The notes under the pieces were generated by a model that did no database searches, was not told where the DNA came from, and saw nothing but the letters and a program-made list of their open reading frames with translations. Below are positions 1-7,285 of a stretch of DNA of 54,355 nt, piece after piece. A program made the position numbers and the translations under genes. Every line of letters begins with the position of its first letter. Positions within the stretch are counted from its first letter, which is position 1. The stretch lies in NCBI GenBank assembly GCA_900258555.1, contig LT984854.1, forward strand, positions 818,856 to 873,210, written 5' to 3'. The stretch is from an uncultured Desulfobacterium sp. (GTDB lineage Bacteria; Desulfobacterota; DSM-4660; Desulfatiglandales; Desulfatiglandaceae).

Positions 1-72
1 TGAAAATCACTCTCTTGATTCTGAATTTGACAGCAACATAATTCCTTCAACAAATTCAACCTATGCAAATAC

Positions 73-612
73 TTAACCGGAAATTACTGACTTTGAGTAA
101 TAATAGTTATCCTTGGGTATGGTCTCCACCTTATAGACCTTCTTTCCGTCAAATGTTTCTTCGCCCAAGAGCTTATTGGTCCCGCCGGGGTCTTTGATTC
201 CCAGGTCAGCATAAGTAAAATCGGTTGAAAAAAAGGATTCATAGGCGTTGGCGCCGGCCAGTTTTCTGACCCTGCGTGTGGGTGTCGAATAGACCCATTC
301 TTCGGTTATGGGCTTATCAGAGGGCTTAAAGTACATGTATGCATTGCCCTTAAGATAATCGGGCTCGAGGAAGATCATCAATTCCCGTTTTCCGTCATCA
401 AATACCTTATATGCCCTTCTGGCGACCCACTCGCTGGTTACGACCTGACCATCCTTTACGGTCATGGTCATCTTTCGTGTGCCTGCAAGCATGGCATTTA
501 TTGCGTCTTCTGATTTCTTCATTATTGAAGTCACATCAGGAGCGCCAGCGTAAACATTGGCAGTTGCTGCAATCAGGGTCAGGATCAGGACAAATAAACT
601 GGTCTTTTTCAT
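73..612 (-). CDS. LolA-like outer-membrane lipoprotein-sorting protein, C-terminally truncated
   Basis: 179 aa. The N terminus (MKKTSLFVLILTLIAATANVYA) is a clear Sec signal peptide, so the mature protein is periplasmic. The body, with motifs such as GKRELMIFLEPDYLKGNAY and PTRRVRKLAG, matches the LolA-like 'outer membrane lipoprotein-sorting protein' family (TP_0789-type domain), whose beta-barrel half-shell binds lipids. Family members are usually about 240-270 aa (from memory). This one stops just after NYYYSKS, where the family normally continues into another set of strands. None of the three frames downstream restores a plausible continuation, so the C terminus has been lost or replaced. 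It is divergent from the next gene. Family assignment is fairly sure; function of the truncated form is not. Confidence 0.7.
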   Translation of the reverse strand: MKKTSLFVLILTLIAATANVYAGAPDVTSIMKKSEDAINAMLAGTRKMTMTVKDGQVVTSEWVARRAYKVFDDGKRELMIFLEPDYLKGNAYMYFKPSDKPITEEWVYSTPTRRVRKLAGANAYESFFSTDFTYADLGIKDPGGTNKLLGEETFDGKKVYKVETIPKDNYYYSKSVISG

Positions 613-666
613 ATTCTCAATGCCTCCATTTTTTTTGGGAAACTTAGATACAACCTCCAGGTGGCT

Positions 667-695
667 ACTAAAAACTACAATGGAGCCGAAGTCAA
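667..695 (-). promoter_or_regulatory. Candidate sigma-70 promoter for the LolA-like gene
   Basis: On the minus strand TTGACT (690-695) and TTTAGT (667-672) are separated by 17 nt. It lies about 55 nt upstream of the start codon at 612. The -35 box matches 5/6, the -10 box is weak, and no transcript data support it. Confidence 0.3.
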
Positions 696-793
696 GATAT
701 TTTGAAAGTGAGGTCAGCGGTTATCTTGCTTTTTCATAAATACTCGGGTAGTTATAAAGTTATTGACAACACAACAGTCTTGGAGGACAGATT

Positions 794-1618
794 ATGAAGA
801 GATTCATCACCCTTATATTTCAGCTTGTTTTTTTGGGGCTCCCGATTTTTTTACCCTTTCCGGGGGCCTACGCCCAGGAGACGGTAAGATACAGTTGCTC
901 AGCCCAGATCTTTGAGGCCTTTGGGATGGAGAGGATAACTGAATTTACAAAAGATACCGGGATCAAAGTGGATCTGTATATCTCTTCTTCCTCTGCCGCA
1001 GTATATCGCCTGATGAATGATTTCAGCGACATAGCCGGAGCTGCCGAGCCGCTCCATTTTCGATATCGGGAATTCGGATACTCTGAAACCCCTTTTTGCA
1101 GGGATTCCCTTGCTGTGATTATCAGCGCCAGGTGCCCGGTTGAAAGCCTGGCGATTGAACAGTTAAGAGACATATTCGGCGGCAGCATAACAAACTGGAA
1201 AGAGGTCGGCGGCCCTGATGAGCCCATCATTGTGATTGTCCCGGGCGAAGATACCGCAGCATATAAGAATTTCCGAAGCATAGCCATGGAGGGTAGAGAG
1301 ATTATTCACTCCCTTATGTCAGCCAGATCTACCATGGTGATAAATGCCGTAAAAAACATCCCGTGGTCAATCTCATTTATAGCCCATGCAGCAGTAAAGG
1401 ATCAGGAAAATCTGAAGTTTATGAAAATAGGGGGTCTTTTGCCCACGGATAAGGATTACCACTATTTTCAGACCTTTTATTACGTAACCAAGGGTTCTCC
1501 GACAGGGCCGACAAAGAAGTTTATTGATTTTACCATATCTGAAAAGGGCCAGGCTATTATAAGGGCAAAGGGTATGATACCGGTCATAAATAGGCCTGAG
1601 GAGGGTATCCGCAACTGA
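794..1618 (+). CDS. PstS-like periplasmic substrate-binding protein (PBP-like)
   Basis: 274 aa. A signal peptide ends near AYA-QE (residues ~1-27). The mature part has the type-2 periplasmic binding fold of the PstS/phosphate family: IDLYISSSSAAVYRL-like ligand loop, then the diagnostic LRDIFGGSITNWKEVGGPD segment (about residues 124-142) and the hinge-return TKKFIDFTISEKGQAI near the C terminus. A good ribosome-binding site (TTGGAGGA) precedes the ATG. No ABC permease or ATPase gene follows, so it is an orphan binding protein, more likely a sensor input than part of a transporter. The ligand cannot be told from sequence. It heads a plus-strand run with a second binding protein 20 bp downstream. 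Confidence 0.75.
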   Translation: MKRFITLIFQLVFLGLPIFLPFPGAYAQETVRYSCSAQIFEAFGMERITEFTKDTGIKVDLYISSSSAAVYRLMNDFSDIAGAAEPLHFRYREFGYSETPFCRDSLAVIISARCPVESLAIEQLRDIFGGSITNWKEVGGPDEPIIVIVPGEDTAAYKNFRSIAMEGREIIHSLMSARSTMVINAVKNIPWSISFIAHAAVKDQENLKFMKIGGLLPTDKDYHYFQTFYYVTKGSPTGPTKKFIDFTISEKGQAIIRAKGMIPVINRPEEGIRN

Positions 1619-1638
1619 CGGATGATGGAGGGATTACC

Positions 1639-2835
1639 ATGGTCAAGGCGGATCGCAAGATCTTATTCATAATGATACTGACCCTATGCCTGATAGGGTC
1701 TTTGTCTGCCGCCTCCTTTGGCGGGCCGGCCAAGGTAGGGGTCTTGATTCATATGACCGGTGAACTGAAAGAATTAGGGATCATGCAGAAAAATTCCCTT
1801 GAAATTGCACAGGATGAGTTAAAAGGCCAGAAAAAGGATGGTGAAAAAATCACCCTGGTTTTTCAGGACGTACCAATGGTGCCGGAAAAGGCACGTTATG
1901 TTGTAACGGAGCTGATCACCAAGGAACATGTATCAATCCTGCTGGGGGGACTGTCCAGCGTTGCAGCATGGGAGGCCGCATCAGCGGCGCAGACACAAAA
2001 GGTCCCTTTTCTTATAACAGCCTCTACTGAAGATGTGCTTACAGAGCAGGGCTGGGAGTATGTGTTCCGCCTAAACCCCCCCTTCAGTGAATATGGCAAT
2101 GGCCTGCTATGGTTTTTGTCTGAGGTGATCAGGCCCAAGACCATAGCAATGATCAGGGCAAAGGGTTTCACGGGCAGGATGAACGCCTCTGAAATGATGG
2201 AGTATTGCAGGAAGGCCGGTTATGAAATCATCGCCGATAATATCTATGATGATAACACGACCAATTTCAGGCCCCTGCTGACGCAGATCAGGGAAAAAAA
2301 TCCCGATGTCATAACCATGGCCTCTTTCCCTAATGACGCGGTGCTCCTTATGAAACAAATTAAAGAGCTTGACATCCATCCCCTGCTCTTTGCCGGCTTT
2401 GGCGGAGGTTTTACCATGCCGCAGTTCGGAGAAAAGGCCATGGATGCAGCAGACTATGTATTCGCCGTCAGCGTCTGGAATCCATCAGTTCCTTACGCAG
2501 GGAGCAAAACATACCATGAAAAATATCTCAGCCGGTACAAGAGCAGACCTGATTTTCACGGTGCGGAGATCTATGCCGGGTTGCAGGTGGCTGAGGATGC
2601 CTTGGCCAGGGCCGGATCTTCTGACCCTGAGGCAGTGCGCAAGGCGTTGTCCACCACTGACTTGAAAACGATTATCGGGCCGGTAAGGTTCATATCCTAC
2701 GGGAAAAAGACGCAGCAAAACCGTCTTCCTACCTATCTTGTCCAATGGATTAATGGAGAAATGAAGACAGTGTGGCCCCCTGAATTTGCCTCTGAAAAAT
2801 ATGTCTTTCCTTTTCCAGGTTGGAAACGACGCTAG
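1639..2835 (+). CDS. Branched-chain amino-acid-type periplasmic binding protein (Peripla_BP_6, LivJ-like)
   Basis: 398 aa. A signal peptide (residues ~1-29) is followed by a type-1 periplasmic binding fold. KVGVLIHMTGELKELG is the usual start of LivJ-like proteins, SILLGGLSSVAAWEAA is the ligand-binding Ser/Ala turn, and NPDVITMASFPNDAVLLMKQ and HGAEIYAGLQVAEDALARAG are typical C-lobe motifs. The family binds branched-chain or other amino acids, amides, urea or aromatic acids; the ligand here is unknown. GGAGGG precedes the ATG. There are no LivHMFG transporter genes in the window, so like its neighbour it is an orphan receptor. It ends 15 bp before the TlpA-like gene and is probably cotranscribed with it. 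Confidence 0.8.
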   Translation: MVKADRKILFIMILTLCLIGSLSAASFGGPAKVGVLIHMTGELKELGIMQKNSLEIAQDELKGQKKDGEKITLVFQDVPMVPEKARYVVTELITKEHVSILLGGLSSVAAWEAASAAQTQKVPFLITASTEDVLTEQGWEYVFRLNPPFSEYGNGLLWFLSEVIRPKTIAMIRAKGFTGRMNASEMMEYCRKAGYEIIADNIYDDNTTNFRPLLTQIREKNPDVITMASFPNDAVLLMKQIKELDIHPLLFAGFGGGFTMPQFGEKAMDAADYVFAVSVWNPSVPYAGSKTYHEKYLSRYKSRPDFHGAEIYAGLQVAEDALARAGSSDPEAVRKALSTTDLKTIIGPVRFISYGKKTQQNRLPTYLVQWINGEMKTVWPPEFASEKYVFPFPGWKRR

Positions 2836-2850
2836 GAGATTGTTCCTGAA

Positions 2851-3537
2851 ATGAACATGGAAACCAGGGCATGGCTCTATCATCAATTCAAGGGATTGGT
2901 TTTGATCACCGTGATAAGCCTGATCCTCGCGGTAGGGACAAATATATTCCGTAGCGATCCTGTCCAGTGGGTGGAAAAGAGGAAATTTTTGAAGGCCGGG
3001 GACAGATTTCCCTATGTCCCTTTTCCTTCATCTCACGTATCAGGTTACAAAGATTATCTTGGCCTTCCAACAGATAAGGAGATCATTACCATATCGGATT
3101 TCAAGACCGATCTGCTGTTAATTGAGGTATTGAATGTCTTTTGTTTTCCATGCCAGACCCAGTCTCTTGTCCTGAATAACCTTCGACAACTGATAGAAGA
3201 AAGACCGGATTTGAGGAACAGGGTAAAGATCATGGGCGTGGCCATGGGAAACACAAAGGAAGCGGTGACGGATTTTGTTAGTACATACGGGTTGAAATTT
3301 CCGGTGATTCCGGACCCCGAAGTCCGTTCCGAAAAGATTGTGTGCCCAGGGATCTATACGCCGTTTTCCATATTTATCAGACTGAATGTCTCAGAGAAAA
3401 ACGGCCTGGTCGCAGGAACCCATCCAGGGTTGATAGAAGACCAACAGGTGATGCTGGAAGGCCTGCTCACGCTCCTTACGGCAGAACCCGGCTCCATCGG
3501 GATGGAGAATTTGTTCAAGACGGAAAAAAGGCAGTGA
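2851..3537 (+). CDS. Membrane-anchored TlpA/ResA-like thioredoxin-fold protein
   Basis: 228 aa. One N-terminal transmembrane segment (residues ~16-32) would anchor it with the thioredoxin domain outside. The domain has the redox pair CFPC (in NVFCFPCQTQS, about residue 95) and the later IPDPEVRS and THPG strands of the AhpC/TSA-TlpA superfamily. Such proteins reduce periplasmic disulfides or cytochrome c apoproteins. AGGAGA lies about 10 nt before the ATG. Its end overlaps the GTGA that may start the MauE-like gene; MauE-type proteins are known partners of extracytoplasmic thioredoxins. A role in periplasmic thiol redox is likely, the substrate unknown. Confidence 0.75.
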   Translation: MNMETRAWLYHQFKGLVLITVISLILAVGTNIFRSDPVQWVEKRKFLKAGDRFPYVPFPSSHVSGYKDYLGLPTDKEIITISDFKTDLLLIEVLNVFCFPCQTQSLVLNNLRQLIEERPDLRNRVKIMGVAMGNTKEAVTDFVSTYGLKFPVIPDPEVRSEKIVCPGIYTPFSIFIRLNVSEKNGLVAGTHPGLIEDQQVMLEGLLTLLTAEPGSIGMENLFKTEKRQ

Positions 3538-3551
3538 ACCATCAGGACCTT

Positions 3552-4031
3552 ATGGATATCGAACCAAGACAAATATGGATAAGGTGGCTCTGGATTGTTT
3601 TGCGTATAGTCCTTGGCGGCATTTTTATATATGCAAGCATTGATAAGATAATTAATCCCGAGCAGTTTATCCACGCCCTTGCCAATTACAGGATCCTGCC
3701 GAGGGGACTTGAGAATTTCTTTGCCCTGTTGCTTCCCTGGGTCGAGGTGACTATCGGTGTATTCCTTGTCCTGGGCATGTATGAATGGATTGCCCTGACC
3801 CTGTATAACATCTTAATGCTGGTATTTATGGCTGTCATAGCATTAAGCCTTATAAGAGGTCTGAACATCAGTTGCGGCTGTTTTACCACTGATCCCAATG
3901 CAGCCAAAATCACATGGCTTACAATGATGAGAGACTCTCTGATCCTGGTCCTGAGCCTCGGGGGCTATCCACTGCTTTCCCGCCTGAAGCCCCTGCCTTT
4001 CCTTAAAAAGAAGTCAACCACCATCGGCTGA
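3552..4031 (+). CDS. MauE/DoxX-family membrane protein
   Basis: 159 aa from the ATG at 3552 (RBS AGGA 5 nt upstream). A GTG at 3534, overlapping the previous stop as GTGA, would add six residues and is an equally good, translationally coupled start. Four hydrophobic helices are visible: ~9-28, ~45-70, ~75-95 and ~115-135. LRIVLGGIFIYASIDKIINP is the family's opening motif, and SCGCF in the loop after helix 3 matches the CGCF of MauE relatives. MauE is needed for disulfide formation in methylamine dehydrogenase; distant relatives act with periplasmic thioredoxins, as the TlpA-like neighbour suggests. No methylamine dehydrogenase genes are present. Confidence 0.72.
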   Translation: MDIEPRQIWIRWLWIVLRIVLGGIFIYASIDKIINPEQFIHALANYRILPRGLENFFALLLPWVEVTIGVFLVLGMYEWIALTLYNILMLVFMAVIALSLIRGLNISCGCFTTDPNAAKITWLTMMRDSLILVLSLGGYPLLSRLKPLPFLKKKSTTIG

Positions 4032-4040
4032 AGCCGATGG
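4021..4040 (+). repeat. Perfect hairpin across the MauE-like stop codon
   Basis: CCATCGGC and GCCGATGG flank a TGAA loop, giving an 8-bp perfect stem that contains the TGA stop. No T-run follows, so it is not a classical terminator. It could slow mRNA decay or end translation-coupled transcription. Confidence 0.5.
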
Positions 4041-4045
4041 CTTGA

Positions 4046-4138
4046 GGGTTCAAGGATTCAAGGGGCTAAGGGGTCAAGGGAACAACTGGAAACATATAAT
4101 AATCCCTCGAACCCTTGAATCCTGGACCCCTTGAACCC
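4046..4138. repeat. Degenerate inverted repeat (GGGTTCAAGGATTC units)
   Basis: Two 35-bp arms (4046-4080 and 4104-4138) in opposite orientation share the units GGGTTCAAGG, GATTCAAGGG and GGTCAAGGG with their order shuffled, separated by 23 bp. From memory, such word-like degenerate arms are scattered through genomes of anaerobic bacteria. Origin unknown. Confidence 0.55.
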
Positions 4139-4294
4139 TTTGGGGAGAAAAGATTCAAACTGAATTCTTCGCCTGATGGCGAGGGTTTTTCTCCCATTCC
4201 CCGAAGCAGACAATAAAAGTCCTGCCACTTGTCCTTGCAAATTGAAATATCCGATGATTTAACGTATAACGCTTTTACAGGAAATTTCGGCCAT

Positions 4295-4310
4295 GGCCCG
4301 GAAACGGGCC
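4295..4310 (+). promoter_or_regulatory. GNRA-capped hairpin in the kinase leader
   Basis: GGCCCG-GAAA-CGGGCC forms a 6-bp G+C stem with a GAAA tetraloop 49 nt before the kinase start codon. It may be part of a folded leader. No known riboswitch class was recognised. Confidence 0.3.
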
Positions 4311-4359
4311 GGGATCTAAACCCGTAATCATGGGTTAATGTTATGGGGGTCAACCGGAC

Positions 4360-7251
4360 ATGGGAGCTGGATTACAGTTTAAAAGCATAAAAAACCGTCT
4401 TACCTTCTGGTTCCTTCTTGTTGCATTGCTGCCCTTTATCACCGTCAGTATCGTCAGCTACCAGCGCAGGATAGAGGAGGTAAAGCAGAGGGAGTTTGAT
4501 AAGATCGCTACGATCAGGGACCTGAAGATAAAACAGATAACCACGTGGCTGCATGAGAGGTTTAATGATTTAAAGGCATTGGCGGATGATCCGGAACTCA
4601 GATCCCTGGAAGATTCCCCTGATGGTCAGCCCGCCTCAGAGGCTCACAGCAGCAGATTCGCAAGCATAAGGCAATACCTGAAGGACTATGTAAGCCTTCA
4701 CAAGGATTATACAGAGGCATTTTTCATCGGCTCTTCAGGACAGATTGAAATAGCGACCAACGAACGGCTTGAAGGAGAGAGCAGGGCGGGCAACCTCTAT
4801 TTCACCCAACCTTTGAAGACGGGCGAAATCTATATCAAAGATATATTCTATTCATTAAACCTCAATATAATAACAATGACCATCTCAATGCCGATCCATT
4901 GTGCCTTACATCACAGGGGGCATATTATAGGTATCCTGGTCCTCAGGATCAATCTGGACCACACGATCTATGAACTGCTTTCAGATGTCTCCGGCCTTGG
5001 GGAAACAGGGGAGACCGTAATCTTTAACAAGGAACTGACGGCCCTGAGCCATTTACGGGGCCTTCCTCATTCGGCCTTAAACCAGAAGCTTGAAACCAGG
5101 GAGGCCATGCTTGCGGTCCAGGGAAAGACAGGCATTATAACAACATCCGATTACAGGGCAAAGACAGTGCTGGCCGCCTATGGCTATATACAGGTGACAG
5201 GATGGGGTTTTGTAGCCAAACAGGATCTGGAAGAGATTAACGCCCCTGTGAACAAGATGTTGTCCGACTTCCTGCTCACCCTTTTTATCGCTGTAATATT
5301 GGTCTTTCTGCTGGCGGTTATTCTAAGCAGGAGTGTTGCAAGGCCTGTTCTTGAAATGATTGAGGTCTCAAAGAAGATTCAAGGGGGGGACATGGATGCC
5401 AGGAATACCATCTTCTCATCCGATGAATTTGGATTTTTGTCAGAGTCATTCAACAGGATGGCGGATTCACTCGCCTTACAGATGCGGGTCAAACAGGCGG
5501 ACAGTGAAATAATGGAGACCCTGGTAAGGGGGCAAAATATCACATCCTTCGCATCAGAGCTCCTGAAGACCCTTATGAAAATAACCGACTCTGAGATGTC
5601 CGCTTTTTACATGCTGAACGAAAAAAACTCCAGGTTTGAACATATAACATCCATTGGGATGATGCCTGAGATAATGCAATACTATGACCCGATGAATCAT
5701 GAGGGTGAATTCGGGGCCGCAATTGCGACCCAAAAGATATCCCATATCAAAGAAATCACCGAGGACACCGCCTTTAAGTTCAGGACATTTGCCGGCACGA
5801 TCCCTCCCAGGGAGATTGTGTCCATACCTGTTATTGTGGGCGGAATGGTCACTGCGATGATTTCGCTTGCAAGCATCAGGAGCTACTCCAGGGAGAGTCT
5901 TGAAGTGTTTAATCAGCCATGGGTGCTGGGTTTAAACGCGGCCTTTTCCAATTTGATGGCCAACGAAGAGACAAGGAGGCTTGCCAATGAATTAAAGGAC
6001 ATAAATGAGGAACTGGAATCCCAGGCCAGGATGTTGAGGGCGCAGACAAAAGAACTCATCCGTAAGTCGGATGAACTGCACGACCAGAACATAGAGTTGG
6101 ATTTGAAAAGGCGGGAGGTAGAGGAGGCAAATCGCCTTAAAAGTCAGTTTTTGTCAAATATGAGTCACGAACTCAGGACTCCCCTTAACTCTATAATGGC
6201 CCTTTCAAGGGTGTTGATCATGCAGACAGGGGGGAAGATCACTGAAGAGGAGGCCTCATATCTCAGGATAATCGAACGAAACGGAAAAAACCTGCTTGCC
6301 CTGATAAATGACATCCTTGATCTGTCAAAGATTGAGGCGGGCAGGGTGACAATCAACCCCAGGGCCTTTTCGTTGGAAACGACTATTGATACAATAATAG
6401 AAAATCTCTCGCCCATAGCCGCTGAAAAAGGGCTTCAATTGAGCTCAAAGATCGAAGAAGATTTTCCCAGGATCGAGACCGATGAGGAAAGGCTGTATCA
6501 GATACTACAGAATATTATCGGCAATGCCGTAAAATTTACAGATAAGGGAAGTGTCACAGTATCCGCCGGATTTGATGTTGAAAATTTCTTCATTTCAGTT
6601 GCAGACACGGGAATTGGGATACCCGGGGATCAATTGGGACACATCTTTGAAGAATTCAGACAGGTTGACGGATCATCATCCAGGAAATTTGAAGGGACAG
6701 GTCTCGGTCTTGCAATAGCGCTCAAATCCGCCAGGATGCTGGGAGGAGATATATCAGTGGAGAGCATACCTGAAGAGGGTTCAACTTTTGTCCTGACATT
6801 GCCTATCGCCTGGAAGGGGGAAAAACCAATATATGAGTCAAGGCCTGCAAGGCCGCAACACGGGATAAGGACTGAGAGAAAGACCATACTTGTGGTAGAT
6901 GATGATCCTGAGGCTGCAAATATGATCTCTACCAGTCTTCTAAAGGAAGGATATAATATCATTGCAGCAACCTCCGGAAAAGAGGCCATCAAGCTTGCGC
7001 AGAGATACAGCCCTTTTGCCATAACACTGGATATCCTGATGCCTGATATGGACGGATGGGAGGTCCTGCAGACCCTAAAAAACAGCCCTGATACAAAAGA
7101 CATTCCTGTAATCATTGTCTCTGTTACTGAAGAGGAGGAGGATAAGGAAACGGGTTTTGCACTGGGTGCGGCAGGCTACATCATAAAACCGATCAGCAGC
7201 GCCGTATTGATCGCGGAAATACGCAAGATTGCAGGGGTGGTTAAAGCTTAG
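4360..7251 (+). CDS. Hybrid sensor histidine kinase (dCache-HAMP-GAF-HisKA-HATPase-REC)
   Basis: 963 aa. TM1 at residues ~15-33; a periplasmic sensing domain of Cache type to ~300; TM2 ~304-324; HAMP ~325-375; a GAF-like domain ~395-545; coiled coil ~550-595; HisKA with SHELRTPLNS, phospho-His H603; HATPase_c with NIIGNAVKFTD (N box), DTGIGIP (G1) and GTGLGLAI (G2); and a C-terminal receiver starting KTILVVDDDPEA with phospho-Asp D891 in LDILMPDMDG. The Cache domain should bind a small periplasmic ligand, possibly aided by the binding proteins encoded upstream. The next gene starts 34 nt later and has a receiver at its N terminus, so a multistep phosphorelay is likely. Confidence 0.9.
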   Translation: MGAGLQFKSIKNRLTFWFLLVALLPFITVSIVSYQRRIEEVKQREFDKIATIRDLKIKQITTWLHERFNDLKALADDPELRSLEDSPDGQPASEAHSSRFASIRQYLKDYVSLHKDYTEAFFIGSSGQIEIATNERLEGESRAGNLYFTQPLKTGEIYIKDIFYSLNLNIITMTISMPIHCALHHRGHIIGILVLRINLDHTIYELLSDVSGLGETGETVIFNKELTALSHLRGLPHSALNQKLETREAMLAVQGKTGIITTSDYRAKTVLAAYGYIQVTGWGFVAKQDLEEINAPVNKMLSDFLLTLFIAVILVFLLAVILSRSVARPVLEMIEVSKKIQGGDMDARNTIFSSDEFGFLSESFNRMADSLALQMRVKQADSEIMETLVRGQNITSFASELLKTLMKITDSEMSAFYMLNEKNSRFEHITSIGMMPEIMQYYDPMNHEGEFGAAIATQKISHIKEITEDTAFKFRTFAGTIPPREIVSIPVIVGGMVTAMISLASIRSYSRESLEVFNQPWVLGLNAAFSNLMANEETRRLANELKDINEELESQARMLRAQTKELIRKSDELHDQNIELDLKRREVEEANRLKSQFLSNMSHELRTPLNSIMALSRVLIMQTGGKITEEEASYLRIIERNGKNLLALINDILDLSKIEAGRVTINPRAFSLETTIDTIIENLSPIAAEKGLQLSSKIEEDFPRIETDEERLYQILQNIIGNAVKFTDKGSVTVSAGFDVENFFISVADTGIGIPGDQLGHIFEEFRQVDGSSSRKFEGTGLGLAIALKSARMLGGDISVESIPEEGSTFVLTLPIAWKGEKPIYESRPARPQHGIRTERKTILVVDDDPEAANMISTSLLKEGYNIIAATSGKEAIKLAQRYSPFAITLDILMPDMDGWEVLQTLKNSPDTKDIPVIIVSVTEEEEDKETGFALGAAGYIIKPISSAVLIAEIRKIAGVVKA

Positions 7252-7285
7252 CATTTTTTCCCTGGCTGCCACCAATAGAGGAACC

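Larger units (their letters stand above)
4032..4359. other. 328-bp gene-free stretch: inverted repeat plus structured leader
   Basis: No coding signal. Arms at 4046-4080 and 4104-4138 are degenerate inverted copies built from GGGTTCAAGGATTC/AAGGGG units. After them come a GGGAGAAA...TTTCTCCC pairing (about 4143-4195) enclosing a CGCC-TGAT-GGCG hairpin followed by T5, and a GNRA hairpin at 4295-4310 (GGCCCG-GAAA-CGGGCC). A small AACCC...GGGTT stem follows just before the kinase gene. The repeat is intergenic debris or a small mobile family; the 3' half could be a terminator plus a structured 5' leader of the kinase mRNA. Confidence 0.5.

Noticed and set aside
794-2835. ABC transporter operon
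   Set aside because: Two binding-protein genes are present but no permease or ATPase gene follows; the next genes are redox and signalling proteins.
4046-4138. tRNA-like GGTTCAAGGATTC string
   Set aside because: It resembles a T-loop, but no cloverleaf can be formed and the string is part of a shuffled inverted repeat.
6630-7115. Long antisense open frame under the hybrid kinase
   Set aside because: It is the mirror of a clear coding sequence and has no ribosome-binding site or protein motif; the same applies to other antisense frames.
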